Below are positions 20,135 to 29,221 of a DNA stretch of 64,000 nucleotides, one piece after another (position 1 is the stretch's first letter; each line of letters opens with the position of its first letter). The position numbers and the translations under genes were made by a program. This DNA is from JAEZBP01 sp963832725 (GTDB lineage Bacteria > Myxococcota_A > Polyangia > Polyangiales > Sandaracinaceae), in NCBI GenBank assembly GCA_963832725.1, contig CAWHVG010000001.1, positions 62,001 through 126,000 on the forward strand. Direction: 5' to 3'. Below the pieces are notes generated by a model. It worked only from the letters and a program-made list of their open reading frames with translations, ran no database searches and had not been told where the DNA came from.

Positions 20135-21234
20135 CAGTCCCACTCCAGGACCGACGGCATGGTCGTCCCCGACACCGGCGTGGGCCCCCCGCCGCCGGCC
20201 GCGACCGCGATCGCCGTCACGATCACCCCCACGACCACGCCGGCCGCGGCGAGCCCGGCCCAGAGAAGCCACGACAGATCCTCGGCGGAGCGCTCGGGCG
20301 GCGCCGCTGCGGGCCGCCCCTCCGGGAACACGGTCACCAGCGCGGGCGACGCGTTCTGGTCGGGAATGGCCAGCGAGACCTCGCGCCGATCCCCCTCCGC
20401 GAGCTCGAGCTCCCGGCTGGCGACGGGCAGATCACCGTGAACGGCCGCCAGGTGGTGGGCGCCGGGGTCGACGGGCACCGCTTCGCCGAGCACGGCGAGC
20501 GCCAGCGGGTGCCCGTCGTAGAGCAGGCGCACCCCTTCTGCGGGCCCGACGAGGACGACGCGCAGGTACGCGAGCCGCGGCGCGAGCTGGACGATGCTCG
20601 CCTCGGCCGCCTCGCGCATCGGCGCGCTCGTCTCGCCCTGGTGCAGCACCCACTGCAGCTGCTCGGAGGCCTCGACCAGCCTCCCGAGCCGCGAGAGGGC
20701 GGAGGCGAGGTTGTAGGCGATGCCCGGCGCCGGCCGCAGCGCCTGCGCCCGCGCGAAGAGATTGGCGGCGCGCTCGAAGTCCTCGGCCCTTGCCTGCTCC
20801 ACCCCCCGCGCGAAGAGCGCGCGCGCCATGGCGGCCCGCTCGGCCGCCGGACCCGGACCGAGCGCGTCCGACGACGTGTCGGTCGCATCGTCGTTCGGGG
20901 CGGCCGGGACAGACGCCGGCGGCGCCGCATCGAGCGACGACGAGACCTCGGCGGGGGCGGACTCGGACGAGGCGCTGTCCCCGGAACCGCGTGTCTCGGC
21001 GGTGGAGGCCGGATTGGACGGAGCCTCCGGAGCGGTCCCGGGATCGGAGACGGCCGGACCGTGCGGACCGTCCAGGGTCGCAGCCTCGTCGATCCCCTCC
21101 CGGGAGCGCGCCGCGTCCGGCGTTCCGTTCGCGTCCGTCGCGTCCTCCGGTTGGAGCTCCTGGGCCGATACGTCCGCGGGCCGCGCGCAGAGCAGCAGCG
21201 CGACGACCAGCGCGAGCGAGCGAGCGATGCGCAT
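20134..21234 (-). CDS. TPR-containing membrane-anchored protein
   Basis: 366 residues. A signal peptide (SLALVVALLLCARPADVSAQ) precedes a long low-complexity Asp/Pro/Ala linker (residues 30-130). TPR-like helices follow (ALFARGVEQARAEDFERAANLFARAQALRPAPGIAYNLASAL), then a beta domain resembling PEGA (VLVGPAEGVRLLYDGHPLALAVLGEAVPVDPGAHHL), and a C-terminal membrane span (WLLWAGLAAAGVVVGVIVTAIAVAAGG). This architecture commonly accompanies Ser/Thr kinases in Myxococcota, and the kinase gene ends 30 bp upstream. Likely a signalling or envelope-scaffold partner. Confidence 0.7.
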   Translation of the reverse strand: MRIARSLALVVALLLCARPADVSAQELQPEDATDANGTPDAARSREGIDEAATLDGPHGPAVSDPGTAPEAPSNPASTAETRGSGDSASSESAPAEVSSSLDAAPPASVPAAPNDDATDTSSDALGPGPAAERAAMARALFARGVEQARAEDFERAANLFARAQALRPAPGIAYNLASALSRLGRLVEASEQLQWVLHQGETSAPMREAAEASIVQLAPRLAYLRVVLVGPAEGVRLLYDGHPLALAVLGEAVPVDPGAHHLAAVHGDLPVASRELELAEGDRREVSLAIPDQNASPALVTVFPEGRPAAAPPERSAEDLSWLLWAGLAAAGVVVGVIVTAIAVAAGGGGPTPVSGTTMPSVLEWD

Positions 21235-21264
21235 CCTCGTCCCCCTTTTGCGTGGCGACGGTCC

Positions 21265-22680
21265 TTAGAACCCGGGGTCCTCCACGAAACCTCCCGGTCG
21301 AGGACGTTCGTGTTGCCGGTGGGCCGGGCGCTCGTCTGCGACGCTCGGCGCCGGTGCCTCGACAGGAGCAAGCGCAGGGACGACGACCGGTGGCGGTGGC
21401 GGCTCCACCGGACGGGCCGGCGGCGCGGACGACGCGGGCCGAGGCACTTCGACGACCGCGACCGGAGGCTCGGGTCGATGCGTCACCCACACGTAGAGAC
21501 CTGCCACCGCGCCTGCCAACAGCGCGGCCGCACCGAACACGGGGAACCACAGCGGCCTGAGGATCGCGCGCGGCGACCCGTCCTCGTCCTCGGGGCCGAT
21601 CCACGCGACCGTCTCCGGGTCCCGGTCGAGCTCCGGGCGCACGCAGGCCCGCTCGCCGAAGAGGTGCTCGACGTAGCGACGCACCCGCGCCGTCCCCACC
21701 CGCTCGCGCTGGTCCACGAGGTACTGCTCGAGCGCGTCCTGCATCGCGGCCGCGCTGGAGAAGCGCATCGCGGGATCCCGTGCGAGCGCTCGGAGCGCGA
21801 TGGAGGAGAGCCGCTCCGGCACCTCGACGCAGAGCTGGGCGGGATCCGGCGCGTCCTCGTGCACGATGGCCTGCAGGCCCGCGTAGTCGGTGTCGCGGCG
21901 GAACAGACGCTGGCCGGTCAGCCCCTCCCACAGACAGACGCCGAGGGCGAACACGTCCGTGCGCGCGTCGACCGGCCGCCCCAGACACTGCTCGGGCGCG
22001 AGGTAGCCGAACTTGCCCACGATGGTCCCGCTCCGCTCCGCGAACGGCGTGCCGGAGCGGACGTGCGCCACGCCGAAGTCGAGCAGCTTCACCACTCCGT
22101 CGAAGCCGACCATCACGTTGTGGGGGCTGACGTCGCGGTGGACGATGCCGAGCAGCCGGCCGTCGGCGTCGGTCGCGCCGTGCGCGGCGTGGAGGGCCTC
22201 GGCGACGTGGGCGACGACGCGCGCCAAGATCGGGACGGGCACCCGCTCGCCCCGAACGGCGGCGCGCCGGGTCAGCTCGCGCAGCGTGACGCCGTGGACA
22301 TGCTCCATGGCGAGATAGCGACGCCCGTGCTCGAGCCCCAGCTCGTAGACGTGGCAGATGTTCGGGTGCTGCAGCCTCAACGCGACGCGACCCTCGTTGT
22401 CGAACATCGCGGCGTGCTCCGCGTCGCCGACGAGCTGCGGGCGCATCACCTTCACGACCACCTCGCGCGAGCTGCCGGCGCGGGCCCGCTCGCGGGCGAG
22501 GAAGATCTCCGCCATCCCGCCGACCGCCATCCGGCCGAGCAGCTCGTAGCGCCCGAGCCGCGCGATCGGCGAGAGCTCCGCGCGCCCGCTCGGCTCGGGC
22601 TCCACCTCGATCTCAATCTCGACCTCGTCGATCGACGTCGCGACCGTCTCTTCCTCTGCTGGGGTCTCCGGCTCCGCCAC
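21265..22680 (-). CDS. Membrane Ser/Thr protein kinase (Pkn-type)
   Basis: 471 residues from GTG 22680, preceded at about 12 bases by GGGAG. The kinase domain spans about residues 42-310: Gly-rich loop GRMAVGGMAEIF, VAIK-equivalent VVVKVM, catalytic HRDVSPHNVMV, DFG as LLDFGVAHV, and APE in YLAPEQ. HRDVSPxN is typical of myxobacterial Pkn kinases. One membrane span follows (VFGAAALLAGAVAGLYVWV), then a Pro-rich extracytoplasmic tail. It heads a minus-strand operon with the TPR and heme-motif lipoproteins, which may be partners or substrates. Longer upstream starts run over the divergent promoter. Confidence 0.9.
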   Translation of the reverse strand: MAEPETPAEEETVATSIDEVEIEIEVEPEPSGRAELSPIARLGRYELLGRMAVGGMAEIFLARERARAGSSREVVVKVMRPQLVGDAEHAAMFDNEGRVALRLQHPNICHVYELGLEHGRRYLAMEHVHGVTLRELTRRAAVRGERVPVPILARVVAHVAEALHAAHGATDADGRLLGIVHRDVSPHNVMVGFDGVVKLLDFGVAHVRSGTPFAERSGTIVGKFGYLAPEQCLGRPVDARTDVFALGVCLWEGLTGQRLFRRDTDYAGLQAIVHEDAPDPAQLCVEVPERLSSIALRALARDPAMRFSSAAAMQDALEQYLVDQRERVGTARVRRYVEHLFGERACVRPELDRDPETVAWIGPEDEDGSPRAILRPLWFPVFGAAALLAGAVAGLYVWVTHRPEPPVAVVEVPRPASSAPPARPVEPPPPPVVVPALAPVEAPAPSVADERPAHRQHERPRPGGFVEDPGF

Positions 22681-22839
22681 GTTCGTACACTCCCGCGCGT
22701 TTACAACCGTGCACGATTTGGACACCACGGCCGGAAACGAAAACCCTCCGGGAAACGGTGTTCCCGAAGCGCGACAGGGGTTCCGCGCGGCGTCGCGCAT
22801 TGACCCATCGGGTGGGGCGGATAAGATGCGCCCGCCGTG

Positions 22840-23952
22840 ATGGAGACCTTGGGCGAGGATCCCACGCTGGGCCTGCGACGCGTGATTCGCGACGACGGCT
22901 CGGCCGACCCCGATGCGGACCCGTTCCTCGCGAACGAGACGCTTCTGGACATGTACCGGGCGCTCTTGCGCATCCGGCGCCTCGACGAGCGCATGCTCGG
23001 CAAACAGCGGCAGGGCAAGGTCGGCTTCTTCGGCACGATCACCGGCCAGGAGGCGACGCCGGTCGCCACCGCGTTCGCGCTGGAGCAGCGCGACTGGGTC
23101 TTCCCGGCCCTGCGCGAGAGCGCGATCATGCTCTCGCGCGGCTTCCCGCTCTCCACCTGGCTGGCGCAGGTCTACGGCAACGACGCGCGACGTGCTCAAG
23201 GGCCGGCAGATGCCGAGCCACATGTCCGGGCGCAGCGTCAACCAGGTCGCCTGGTCCTCCTGCATCGGCCCGCAGATCCCGCAGGCGGTCGGCGCTGCGT
23301 GGGCGGCGAAGCGGCGCGGCGACGACGTGGTCACGGTCGGGTTCATGGGCGACGGCGCCACCAGCCAGCCCGACTTCCACGGCGCGATGACCTTCGCCGG
23401 CCGGTGGCAGGCGCCGGTCGTGCTCATCTGCCAGAACAACCACTGGTCGATCAGCGTACCGACCGAGAAGCAGACCGCGTCGAAGACCATCGCGGTGAAG
23501 GCCAAGGCCTACGGGATGCCGGGGCTGCGCGTCGATGGCAACGACGTGCTGGCGGTCTACGCTGCGGTGAAGGAAGCGGCCGACCGGGCGCGCAGCGGCG
23601 GGGGGCCCGACCTTCGTCGAGTGCCGTCACCTACCGCATGGGTCCGCACTCCTCGAGCGATGATCCGACGCGCTACCGCAGCGACGACGAGGTCGCGGCG
23701 TGGGCCAAGAAGGATCCGATCGCACGCTTCGAGCGCTTCCTGCGGCGCGCCGAGCTCGTCGACGACACCGTCCGCGCACGGATCATCGAGGAGCTGGAGC
23801 AAGAGATCACGGCCGCCATCAACGAGGTCGAGGAGCTGGGGCCGCCGGCGCGCGAGACCCTCTTCGACGACGTGTACGCGGAGCGAGCCAGACCATTTGA
23901 GCGAACAGCGGCGCGCGCTGCTGGCGGCGCCCATGCGCCCCGAGGCCATTGA
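22840..23952 (+). CDS. 2-oxoacid dehydrogenase E1 component alpha subunit, frameshifted
   Basis: Thiamine-diphosphate enzyme subunit of a pyruvate or branched-chain 2-oxoacid dehydrogenase complex. Family segments appear across three frames: RRLDERMLGKQRQGKVGFF, GQEATPVATAF, DVLKGRQMPSHMSG, GDGATSQPDFHGAMTFAG (ThDP-binding GDG...), NNHWSISVPTEKQ, and VTYRMGPHSSSDDPTRYR. Removing single bases near 23190 (GCG-C-GAC), 23610 and 23635 (TGC-C-GTC) restores the family sequence; a further break lies near 23890 before DHLSEQRRALLAAP. The exact 3' end is therefore uncertain. The lipoamide dehydrogenase gene follows after about 47 bp; no E1-beta or E2 gene lies between. Confidence 0.8.
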   Translation: METLGEDPTLGLRRVIRDDGSADPDADPFLANETLLDMYRALLRIRRLDERMLGKQRQGKVGFFGTITGQEATPVATAFALEQRDWVFPALRESAIMLSRGFPLSTWLAQVYGNDARRAQGPADAEPHVRAQRQPGRLVLLHRPADPAGGRRCVGGEAARRRRGHGRVHGRRRHQPARLPRRDDLRRPVAGAGRAHLPEQPLVDQRTDREADRVEDHRGEGQGLRDAGAARRWQRRAGGLRCGEGSGRPGAQRRGARPSSSAVTYRMGPHSSSDDPTRYRSDDEVAAWAKKDPIARFERFLRRAELVDDTVRARIIEELEQEITAAINEVEELGPPARETLFDDVYAERARPFERTAARAAGGAHAPRGH

Positions 23953-23999
23953 GCGGGCGCCGCCTCATCCGAGCAACCAGGGGGGAACGAGGAGCACCC

Positions 24000-25408
24000 A
24001 TGGCAAACAAGAGCTACGAAGCGATCGTCATCGGCGCCGGCCCTGGTGGGTATCGCCGGGATCCGGCTCGGCCAGCTCGGTGTGAAGACGCTGGTCGTCG
24101 AGAAGGAGTACATCGGCGGCGTGTGCCTGAACTGGGGCTGCATTCCGTCCAAAGCCCTCATCGCCGCGGCCGGGCTCTCGAGCAGCTCCACGGCGTGAAC
24201 GAGATGGGCATCCCGTCGGTGACGTCCGGTCGACGTCGACAAGCTGCAGGACTGGAAGAACAGCATCGTCAAGCAGCTCACCACCGGCGTGGGCGGCCTG
24301 CTCAAGAGCAACAGGGGCGACACGGTGATGGGCACGGCAAGCTTGTCGGGCCCGCACACCGTCGAGGTGCACGGGGAGCGACGGATCAAGGAGACCCTTC
24401 GAGGCGAACAAGGGCATCATCGTCGCCACCGGCGCGCGGGTCATCCAGCTTGCCGGGATCGAGCTCGATGGCAAGACCATCATCACGCGCGCGAGGCGGT
24501 GAGCCTCCGCGAACGTCAAGGGCACATGGTGCTCATCGGCGGCGGCGTCATCGGCATGGAGCTCGGGATGGTCTACCAGAAGCTCGGCAGCAAGGTGACC
24601 GTCGTCGAGATGCTCCCGCAGATGCTGACCGGGGTCGATCCCGGACATGGTCCGCGTCGTCGAGAGCGCCTCAAGAAGACCGGCGGCAAGGTGATGACCG
24701 AGGCCAAGGCCGAGAAGGTCGAGAAGAAGGGCGCGCAAGGCCACGCGTCGATCGCACAAGGACGAGAAGACCGCGAGGTCGAGGCGGACAAGGTGCTCGA
24801 TGGCCGTCGGCTTCAGGCCGAACAGCCAGAACCTCGGCCTCGAGCAGGTCGGCGTCAAGACCGACCAGCGCGGACACATCATGGTCGAACGAGCGGATGC
24901 GACACGAACGTGCAGGGCGTCTACGCCATCGGCGACCTCATCGGCCCGCCCTACCTCGCGCACAAGGCGACCAAGGAAGGCGAGATCGCCGCCGAGGTGA
25001 TCGCCGGCCACAAGGCGGCGGTCGACTGGCGCGCCATGCCGGCGGCCATCTTCACCGAGCCGGAGATCGCCACCGTCGGCCTCAGCGAGACCGAGGCCAA
25101 GAAGACGGGCCGCGAGATCAAGATCGGCAAGTTCCCGTTCAGCGCCAGCGGCCGCGCCATGGCCGTCCGTCACACCGACGGCTTCATCAAGACCATCATC
25201 GACGCCGACACCCACGAGGTGCTGGGCGTGGGCATCGTCGGGCCGGAGGCGAGCGATCTCGATCAGCGAAGCGGCGCTCGCCATCGAGATGTGCGCGTTC
25301 GCGGAGGACGTCCACCTCACCATCCACCCGCACCCCACCCTGGGTGAGTCGATGATGGAGAGCTTCAAGAACGCCCTCGGCGAGGCCGTTCACATCCTCA
25401 ACAAGTAA
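24000..25408 (+). CDS. lpd: Dihydrolipoamide dehydrogenase (E3), heavily frameshifted
   Basis: FAD-dependent E3 of 2-oxoacid dehydrogenase complexes. The start is ATG 24000 (MANKSYEAIVIGAGPGGY, FAD-binding GxGxxG). Further diagnostic parts in changing frames are GGVCLNWGCIPSKAL (redox CxxxxC), GHMVLIGGGVIGMELGMVYQKLG (NAD-binding), TNVQGVYAIGDLIGPPYLAHKA, and the interface motif HLTIHPHPTLGESMMES with catalytic His. It ends LNK-TAA at 25408. I count roughly ten one- or two-base breaks. Since every functional motif survives, consensus errors are far more likely than gene decay. Confidence 0.85.
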
Positions 25409-25432
25409 GAGCAGCCTCCCCGGCCTCTCACG

Positions 25433-25468
25433 AGCGCGCGCTGGCCTCCGACGAGGTGGGCGCGCGCT
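25433..25468 (+). terminator. Terminator hairpin after lpd
   Basis: AGCGCGCGC (25433-25441) pairs with GCGCGCGCT (25460-25468), 9 bp perfect with an 18-nt loop, followed by TCTCACGTTTC. It lies 25 bp after the lpd stop. Confidence 0.6.
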
Positions 25469-25620
25469 TCTCACGTTTCGGGATCGCGAGAATCGAGGCG
25501 GGGAAGCGCTGAGGGCGCCGGCGTTCCTGCGGCGCAGCGGTGCAAAACCCGGCGGCTACGTGCTATGGAGACCCGCCGCCGTCGAATGAGCGGCCATTCA
25601 CCCGCGCTGGAGGCGAGACG

Positions 25621-26811
25621 ATGGATCTGTCCTTCACTCCCGAGCAGGAAGCCTTCCGCGAGGAGGTCCGCGCTTGGATTCCCGAGGCGCTGCCGCCCCA
25701 CCTCGCGGAGAAAGCCGCCGTCGACGCGAGCTTCTCCATGGAGGACGTCATGGAGTGGCACCGCATCCTCTACGCCAAGGGCTGGATCGCCCCCCACTGG
25801 CCCAAGGAGGCCGGCGGGCCCGGTTGGGATGCCGCGCAACGCTTCATCTTCACCGAAGAGCTCGAGAAGGCGGGCACCCCGAGCCTGAGCCCCTTCGGCC
25901 TGAGCATGGTCGGCCCGCTCTTGATCCAGTTCGGCACCGACGCGCAGAAGCAGCGCTACCTGCCGAAGATCCTCAGCGGCGAAGAGGTCTGGTGCCAGGG
26001 CTACTCGGAGCCCAACTCGGGCAGCGATCTCGCGTCGCTCCGCACCGAGGCCAAGGACGAGGGCGACCACTTCCTCGTCAACGGCCAGAAGACCTGGACG
26101 ACCTACGCGCAGTACGCCGACTGGATCTTCTGCCTGGTCCGCACCGACCCGAACGTGAAGAAGCAGGCCGGCATCAGCTTCCTGCTCATCGACATGAAGA
26201 CGCCCGGCGTGACCGTGAAGCCGATGCTCACCAGCGGTCACACGCCGGCCTTCTGCGACACCTTCTTCGACAACGTGAAGGTGCCGAAGGAGAACGTCGT
26301 CGGCCGCGTGAACGAAGGCTGGACCATGGCCAAGGCTCTGCTCGGCCACGAGCGGACGCTGATCGCGGCCGTCGGCCAGTCGACGCGCTCGATCCACCGG
26401 GTGAAGCGCATCGCCGCCGGCACGGAGAGGAACGGCAAGCCGTTGCTCGAGGACCCGCAGTTCCGGGGCAAGATCGCGCGGCTGGAGATCGAGCTCGAGG
26501 CGCTGAAGATCACCAACCTCCGCGCGCTCGCCGGCGCCCAGCTCGGCCACGCGCCCGGCCCGGAGAGCTCGATCCTCAAGCTCCGCGGCTCCGAGATCCT
26601 GCAGCGCTCGCTGGAGCTGGCGATGGAGGCCATGGGCCAGAACGCGCTGAGCTGGTTCAACGAGCCCGGCGTGGTCCCGCCGGTCGAGGAGTCGGTGCCC
26701 TCGACCTTCAACTACACGCGAGCCACGACCATCTACGGCGGCTCCAACGAGATTCAGAAGAACATCATCTCCAAGTACATCCTCGGGCTGCCGGAGCTCG
26801 GGAAGGCCTGA
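25621..26811 (+). CDS. Acyl-CoA dehydrogenase, first subunit of a pair
   Basis: 396-residue FAD flavoenzyme for the alpha,beta-dehydrogenation of an acyl-CoA. GGAGG precedes ATG 25621 (MDLSFTPEQEAFREEVRAWI). FAD-contact motifs are present: YSEPNSGSDLASL and TWTTYAQYADW. The C-terminal signature is TTIYGGSNEIQKNIISKYILG, with Gly where many family members have the YEG glutamate. The second acyl-CoA dehydrogenase starts 12 bp after the stop. Adjacent dissimilar pairs like this form heterotetramers in the actinobacterial FadE28-29 type, so a heteromeric enzyme for a bulky or ring-bearing substrate is a reasonable inference. No frameshift. Confidence 0.9.
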   Translation: MDLSFTPEQEAFREEVRAWIPEALPPHLAEKAAVDASFSMEDVMEWHRILYAKGWIAPHWPKEAGGPGWDAAQRFIFTEELEKAGTPSLSPFGLSMVGPLLIQFGTDAQKQRYLPKILSGEEVWCQGYSEPNSGSDLASLRTEAKDEGDHFLVNGQKTWTTYAQYADWIFCLVRTDPNVKKQAGISFLLIDMKTPGVTVKPMLTSGHTPAFCDTFFDNVKVPKENVVGRVNEGWTMAKALLGHERTLIAAVGQSTRSIHRVKRIAAGTERNGKPLLEDPQFRGKIARLEIELEALKITNLRALAGAQLGHAPGPESSILKLRGSEILQRSLELAMEAMGQNALSWFNEPGVVPPVEESVPSTFNYTRATTIYGGSNEIQKNIISKYILGLPELGKA

Positions 26812-26823
26812 TCGGAGGACGCC

Positions 26824-27975
26824 GTGGACTTCTCGCTGACCGAAGACCAGAAGATGATCCAGGAGACGGCCTCCTCGTTCGTGAGGAAGGAGTCTCCGGT
26901 CGAGCGCATGCGCAAGCTGCGCGACGACGAGACCGGCTGGGACAAGGCCGTCTGGAAGCAGATGGGCGAGCTCGGCTGGCTCGGCCTACCGCTGCCCGAA
27001 GCGGCGGGCGGGTTCGGCGGAACGATGATCGACGCCGCCATCCTCCTCGAGCAGTTCGGCACCACGCTGGTGCCCGAGCCCTACGTGCCCTCCATCGTGC
27101 TCGGCGGCATGGCCGTCCGGCACGCCGGGAGCGACGCGCAGCAGGCGGAGCTGCTCGGCCCGATGATCGAGGGCGACACCTCGCTGGCGCTGGCATGGGC
27201 CGAGCGGCAGGGGCGCTACGACGCCTTCGACATCACCACCAAGGCCGAGAAGAGCGGCGGCGGCTACGCCCTCTCCGGCGAGAAGGTCTGGGTGCTGAAC
27301 GGGCAGGCGGCCGACCACCTGATCGTCAGCGCGCGGACCGGTGGCGGGCAGCGCGAGCGGGGCGGCGTCTCGCTCTTCGCGGTGCCGAAGGACGCGAAGG
27401 GCCTCCGCATCCAGAACGTCAAGACCATGGACGGCGGCCGGGCGGGCCTGGTGACGCTCGACGGCGCCGAGGGGCAGCTCCTCGGCGACGAGGGGGGCGC
27501 GGCGGACACGCTCGAGCTCGTGCTCGACAAGGGCGCGGCGGGGGCCTGCGCAGAGGGCGTGGGCGTGCTCTCTACCGTGCTCGCCATGACGGTGGAGTAC
27601 CTGAAGACGCGCAAGCAGTTCGGCGTACCGATCGGCGTCTTCCAGGCGCTGCAGCATCGGGCAGTGGACATGTTCGTGCAGGTCGAGCTGGCCAAGGGCA
27701 TGTCGATCCTGGCCAATGGGCACGTCGACGGCGACGACGCCGACCAGCGCCGGCGCGCGGTGAGCGCGGCCAAGGCTCAGCTCACGAACGGCGGCTTCGC
27801 GGTCGTGGCCCAGGGGACGCAGCTCCACGGCGGCATCGGCGTCACCGACGAGCACGACATCAGCCTCTACTTCAAGCGGATGCGGACGCTGAACGCGCTC
27901 TACGGCGACGAGGAGCACCACGTCTCACGCTTCATGTCGCTGCCCTCGTTCACCGAAGGCGTCGACGCCGAGTAG
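26824..27975 (+). CDS. Acyl-CoA dehydrogenase, second subunit of a pair
   Basis: 383 residues, GTG start at 26824 with GGAGG 5-6 bases upstream. The acyl-CoA dehydrogenase fold is evident (MDFSLTEDQKMIQETASSFV; LGLPLPEAAGGFGGTMIDAAILLEQFG; YLKTRKQFGVPIGVFQALQHRAVDMFVQVELA; GTQLHGGIGVTDEHDISLYFKR). The end reads LNALYGDEEHHVSRF without a recognisable catalytic YEG motif, as expected of the non-catalytic or complementary half of a heteromeric dehydrogenase. It is co-transcribed with the preceding gene and followed by a strong terminator. Confidence 0.87.
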   Translation: MDFSLTEDQKMIQETASSFVRKESPVERMRKLRDDETGWDKAVWKQMGELGWLGLPLPEAAGGFGGTMIDAAILLEQFGTTLVPEPYVPSIVLGGMAVRHAGSDAQQAELLGPMIEGDTSLALAWAERQGRYDAFDITTKAEKSGGGYALSGEKVWVLNGQAADHLIVSARTGGGQRERGGVSLFAVPKDAKGLRIQNVKTMDGGRAGLVTLDGAEGQLLGDEGGAADTLELVLDKGAAGACAEGVGVLSTVLAMTVEYLKTRKQFGVPIGVFQALQHRAVDMFVQVELAKGMSILANGHVDGDDADQRRRAVSAAKAQLTNGGFAVVAQGTQLHGGIGVTDEHDISLYFKRMRTLNALYGDEEHHVSRFMSLPSFTEGVDAE

Positions 27976-27998
27976 CGAAGAGCGTCTTTCGTCTCACA

Positions 27999-28044
27999 CG
28001 AATCGCGCGCCAGGCCGCAAGGGAGCGGACCGGCGCGCGATTCG
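27999..28044. terminator. Strong bidirectional terminator hairpin
   Basis: CGAATCGCGCGCC (27999-28011) pairs perfectly with GGCGCGCGATTCG (28032-28044), 13 bp with a 20-nt loop, followed by CGCGTTTGGGG. It stands between convergent genes (acyl-CoA dehydrogenase and creatininase-family). The tail TTCGCGCGTTT recurs after the thiolase terminator and at 7073. Confidence 0.75.
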
Positions 28045-28239
28045 CGCGTTTGGGGTCCTCGTCCGTACCCGCCCCGCGGCAGCGAAAAAGTGAACCGCGT
28101 TCACATCACGCCACGGCCGCAGCCGATTCCCAACAGATATCGAACCCCACCGCGGACTCGAGAGTGAGCTCCGTTCGCTTCCGTGGGGGCGCGGGAGGTC
28201 GAGGGCGCGGGATGTCGAGGCGCGGGATGTCGAGGACGC

Positions 28240-29004
28240 TCAGCGCTTCGACGCCAAGAGCTCGCGGGCCGCGCCGACGAAGATGCTCGCGAGCGCGCGG
28301 TAGCGCTCTTCGCCTTCCGAGACCGACGCGGCCGCCGGATTCCCGAAGTAGGCGCGCGGACCGCCGGCTTCGAGGAAGCTCGACTTCCCTTCGCGGATGG
28401 CCACCGAGAGCGAGGCGGGGTTCGGCTCGAGCTGCTCGGTCAGCTCGCCGAGGACCTGGAAGGGATCGGCCGCGAGGACGAGGCTCGTCTCGTAGGAGCC
28501 GGCGTGGCAGGCCCCGCTCTTGAACTCGTCGCCGAGCTCGAGGGCGTGCGGCTTGCGCGTGATGTCGGGGAACGCCGCCCGCGCGCCTCGCTCGTTCGCC
28601 TGGCCGACGGCGTCTTTCAGCGCGCGGAGGTTGCCGGGCTCGAGGTGCGCGTTGCAGACGACGACGGCCTCGAAACCGGCCCGCGTCGCGCCGAGCAGCA
28701 CGTCGCGCGCGAACGCGGTCGCGGTCTCGAGCGGGAGGGAGATGGTCCCGCCGAAGTCCGACGCGAACTCCGTGACGGCGTAAGCCAAGGGCGGCAGGAC
28801 CACCGCCTCTTGCCCTTCGGCCCGCATCGCGCGGGCGGCGCGGACGGCGGCCTCGCGGGCGATGATCACGTCCGTCGCGAGCGGCAGGTGCGGGCCGTGC
28901 GCCTCGGTCGCACCGGCCGGCAGGAACGCGACCGCCCCCGCCTCCGCGACACGCGCGGCCTCCTCGTAGGTCATCTCGGCGAGCTCGATGGGCAGTCGTC
29001 GCAC
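28240..29004 (-). CDS. Creatininase-family amidohydrolase
   Basis: 254 residues from GTG 29004. The metal-ligand motifs of the creatininase / MftE / ArfB family are present: GATEAHGPHLPLATDV near residue 31 (Glu, His, His, Asp), VVVCNAHLEPGNL in place of the usual N-x-H-G-GN, and CHAGSYETSLVL (His and Glu) near 163. Members cleave C-N bonds in creatinine, formamides or peptide precursors. The substrate here is unknown, and no mycofactocin genes are nearby. The gene ends convergent with the acyl-CoA dehydrogenase operon. Confidence 0.82.
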   Translation of the reverse strand: MRRLPIELAEMTYEEAARVAEAGAVAFLPAGATEAHGPHLPLATDVIIAREAAVRAARAMRAEGQEAVVLPPLAYAVTEFASDFGGTISLPLETATAFARDVLLGATRAGFEAVVVCNAHLEPGNLRALKDAVGQANERGARAAFPDITRKPHALELGDEFKSGACHAGSYETSLVLAADPFQVLGELTEQLEPNPASLSVAIREGKSSFLEAGGPRAYFGNPAAASVSEGEERYRALASIFVGAARELLASKR

Positions 29005-29221
29005 GGCGTGATCCTACGTGAGGTGGGGGCGTCGCTCCAGCATCCGCCCGCTCGTCGCCTTCGCTCCTCGCTCTTCAGTCGAGGCTCGGCGCTGCCGCGG
29101 ACGGGCCGGTGGAGCGCCCGCTCCTCCGGCGAGGAACCCGGCCCGAGGTGCCGCACACCGAACGACCAAACTGCAGCCTCGGAGTCCTTCGCCCCGCCCT
29201 GGATCACGCGGAACGCGGCGC

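Noticed and set aside
22840..25408. True pseudogenes of the E1-alpha and lpd genes
   Set aside because: Every catalytic motif is intact and single-base corrections restore full proteins, so consensus errors explain the data better.
29148..29175. A further member of the hairpin family (ACACCGAACGACC with AAACTGCA)
   Set aside because: The left arm and loop resemble the family, but no complementary right arm follows.
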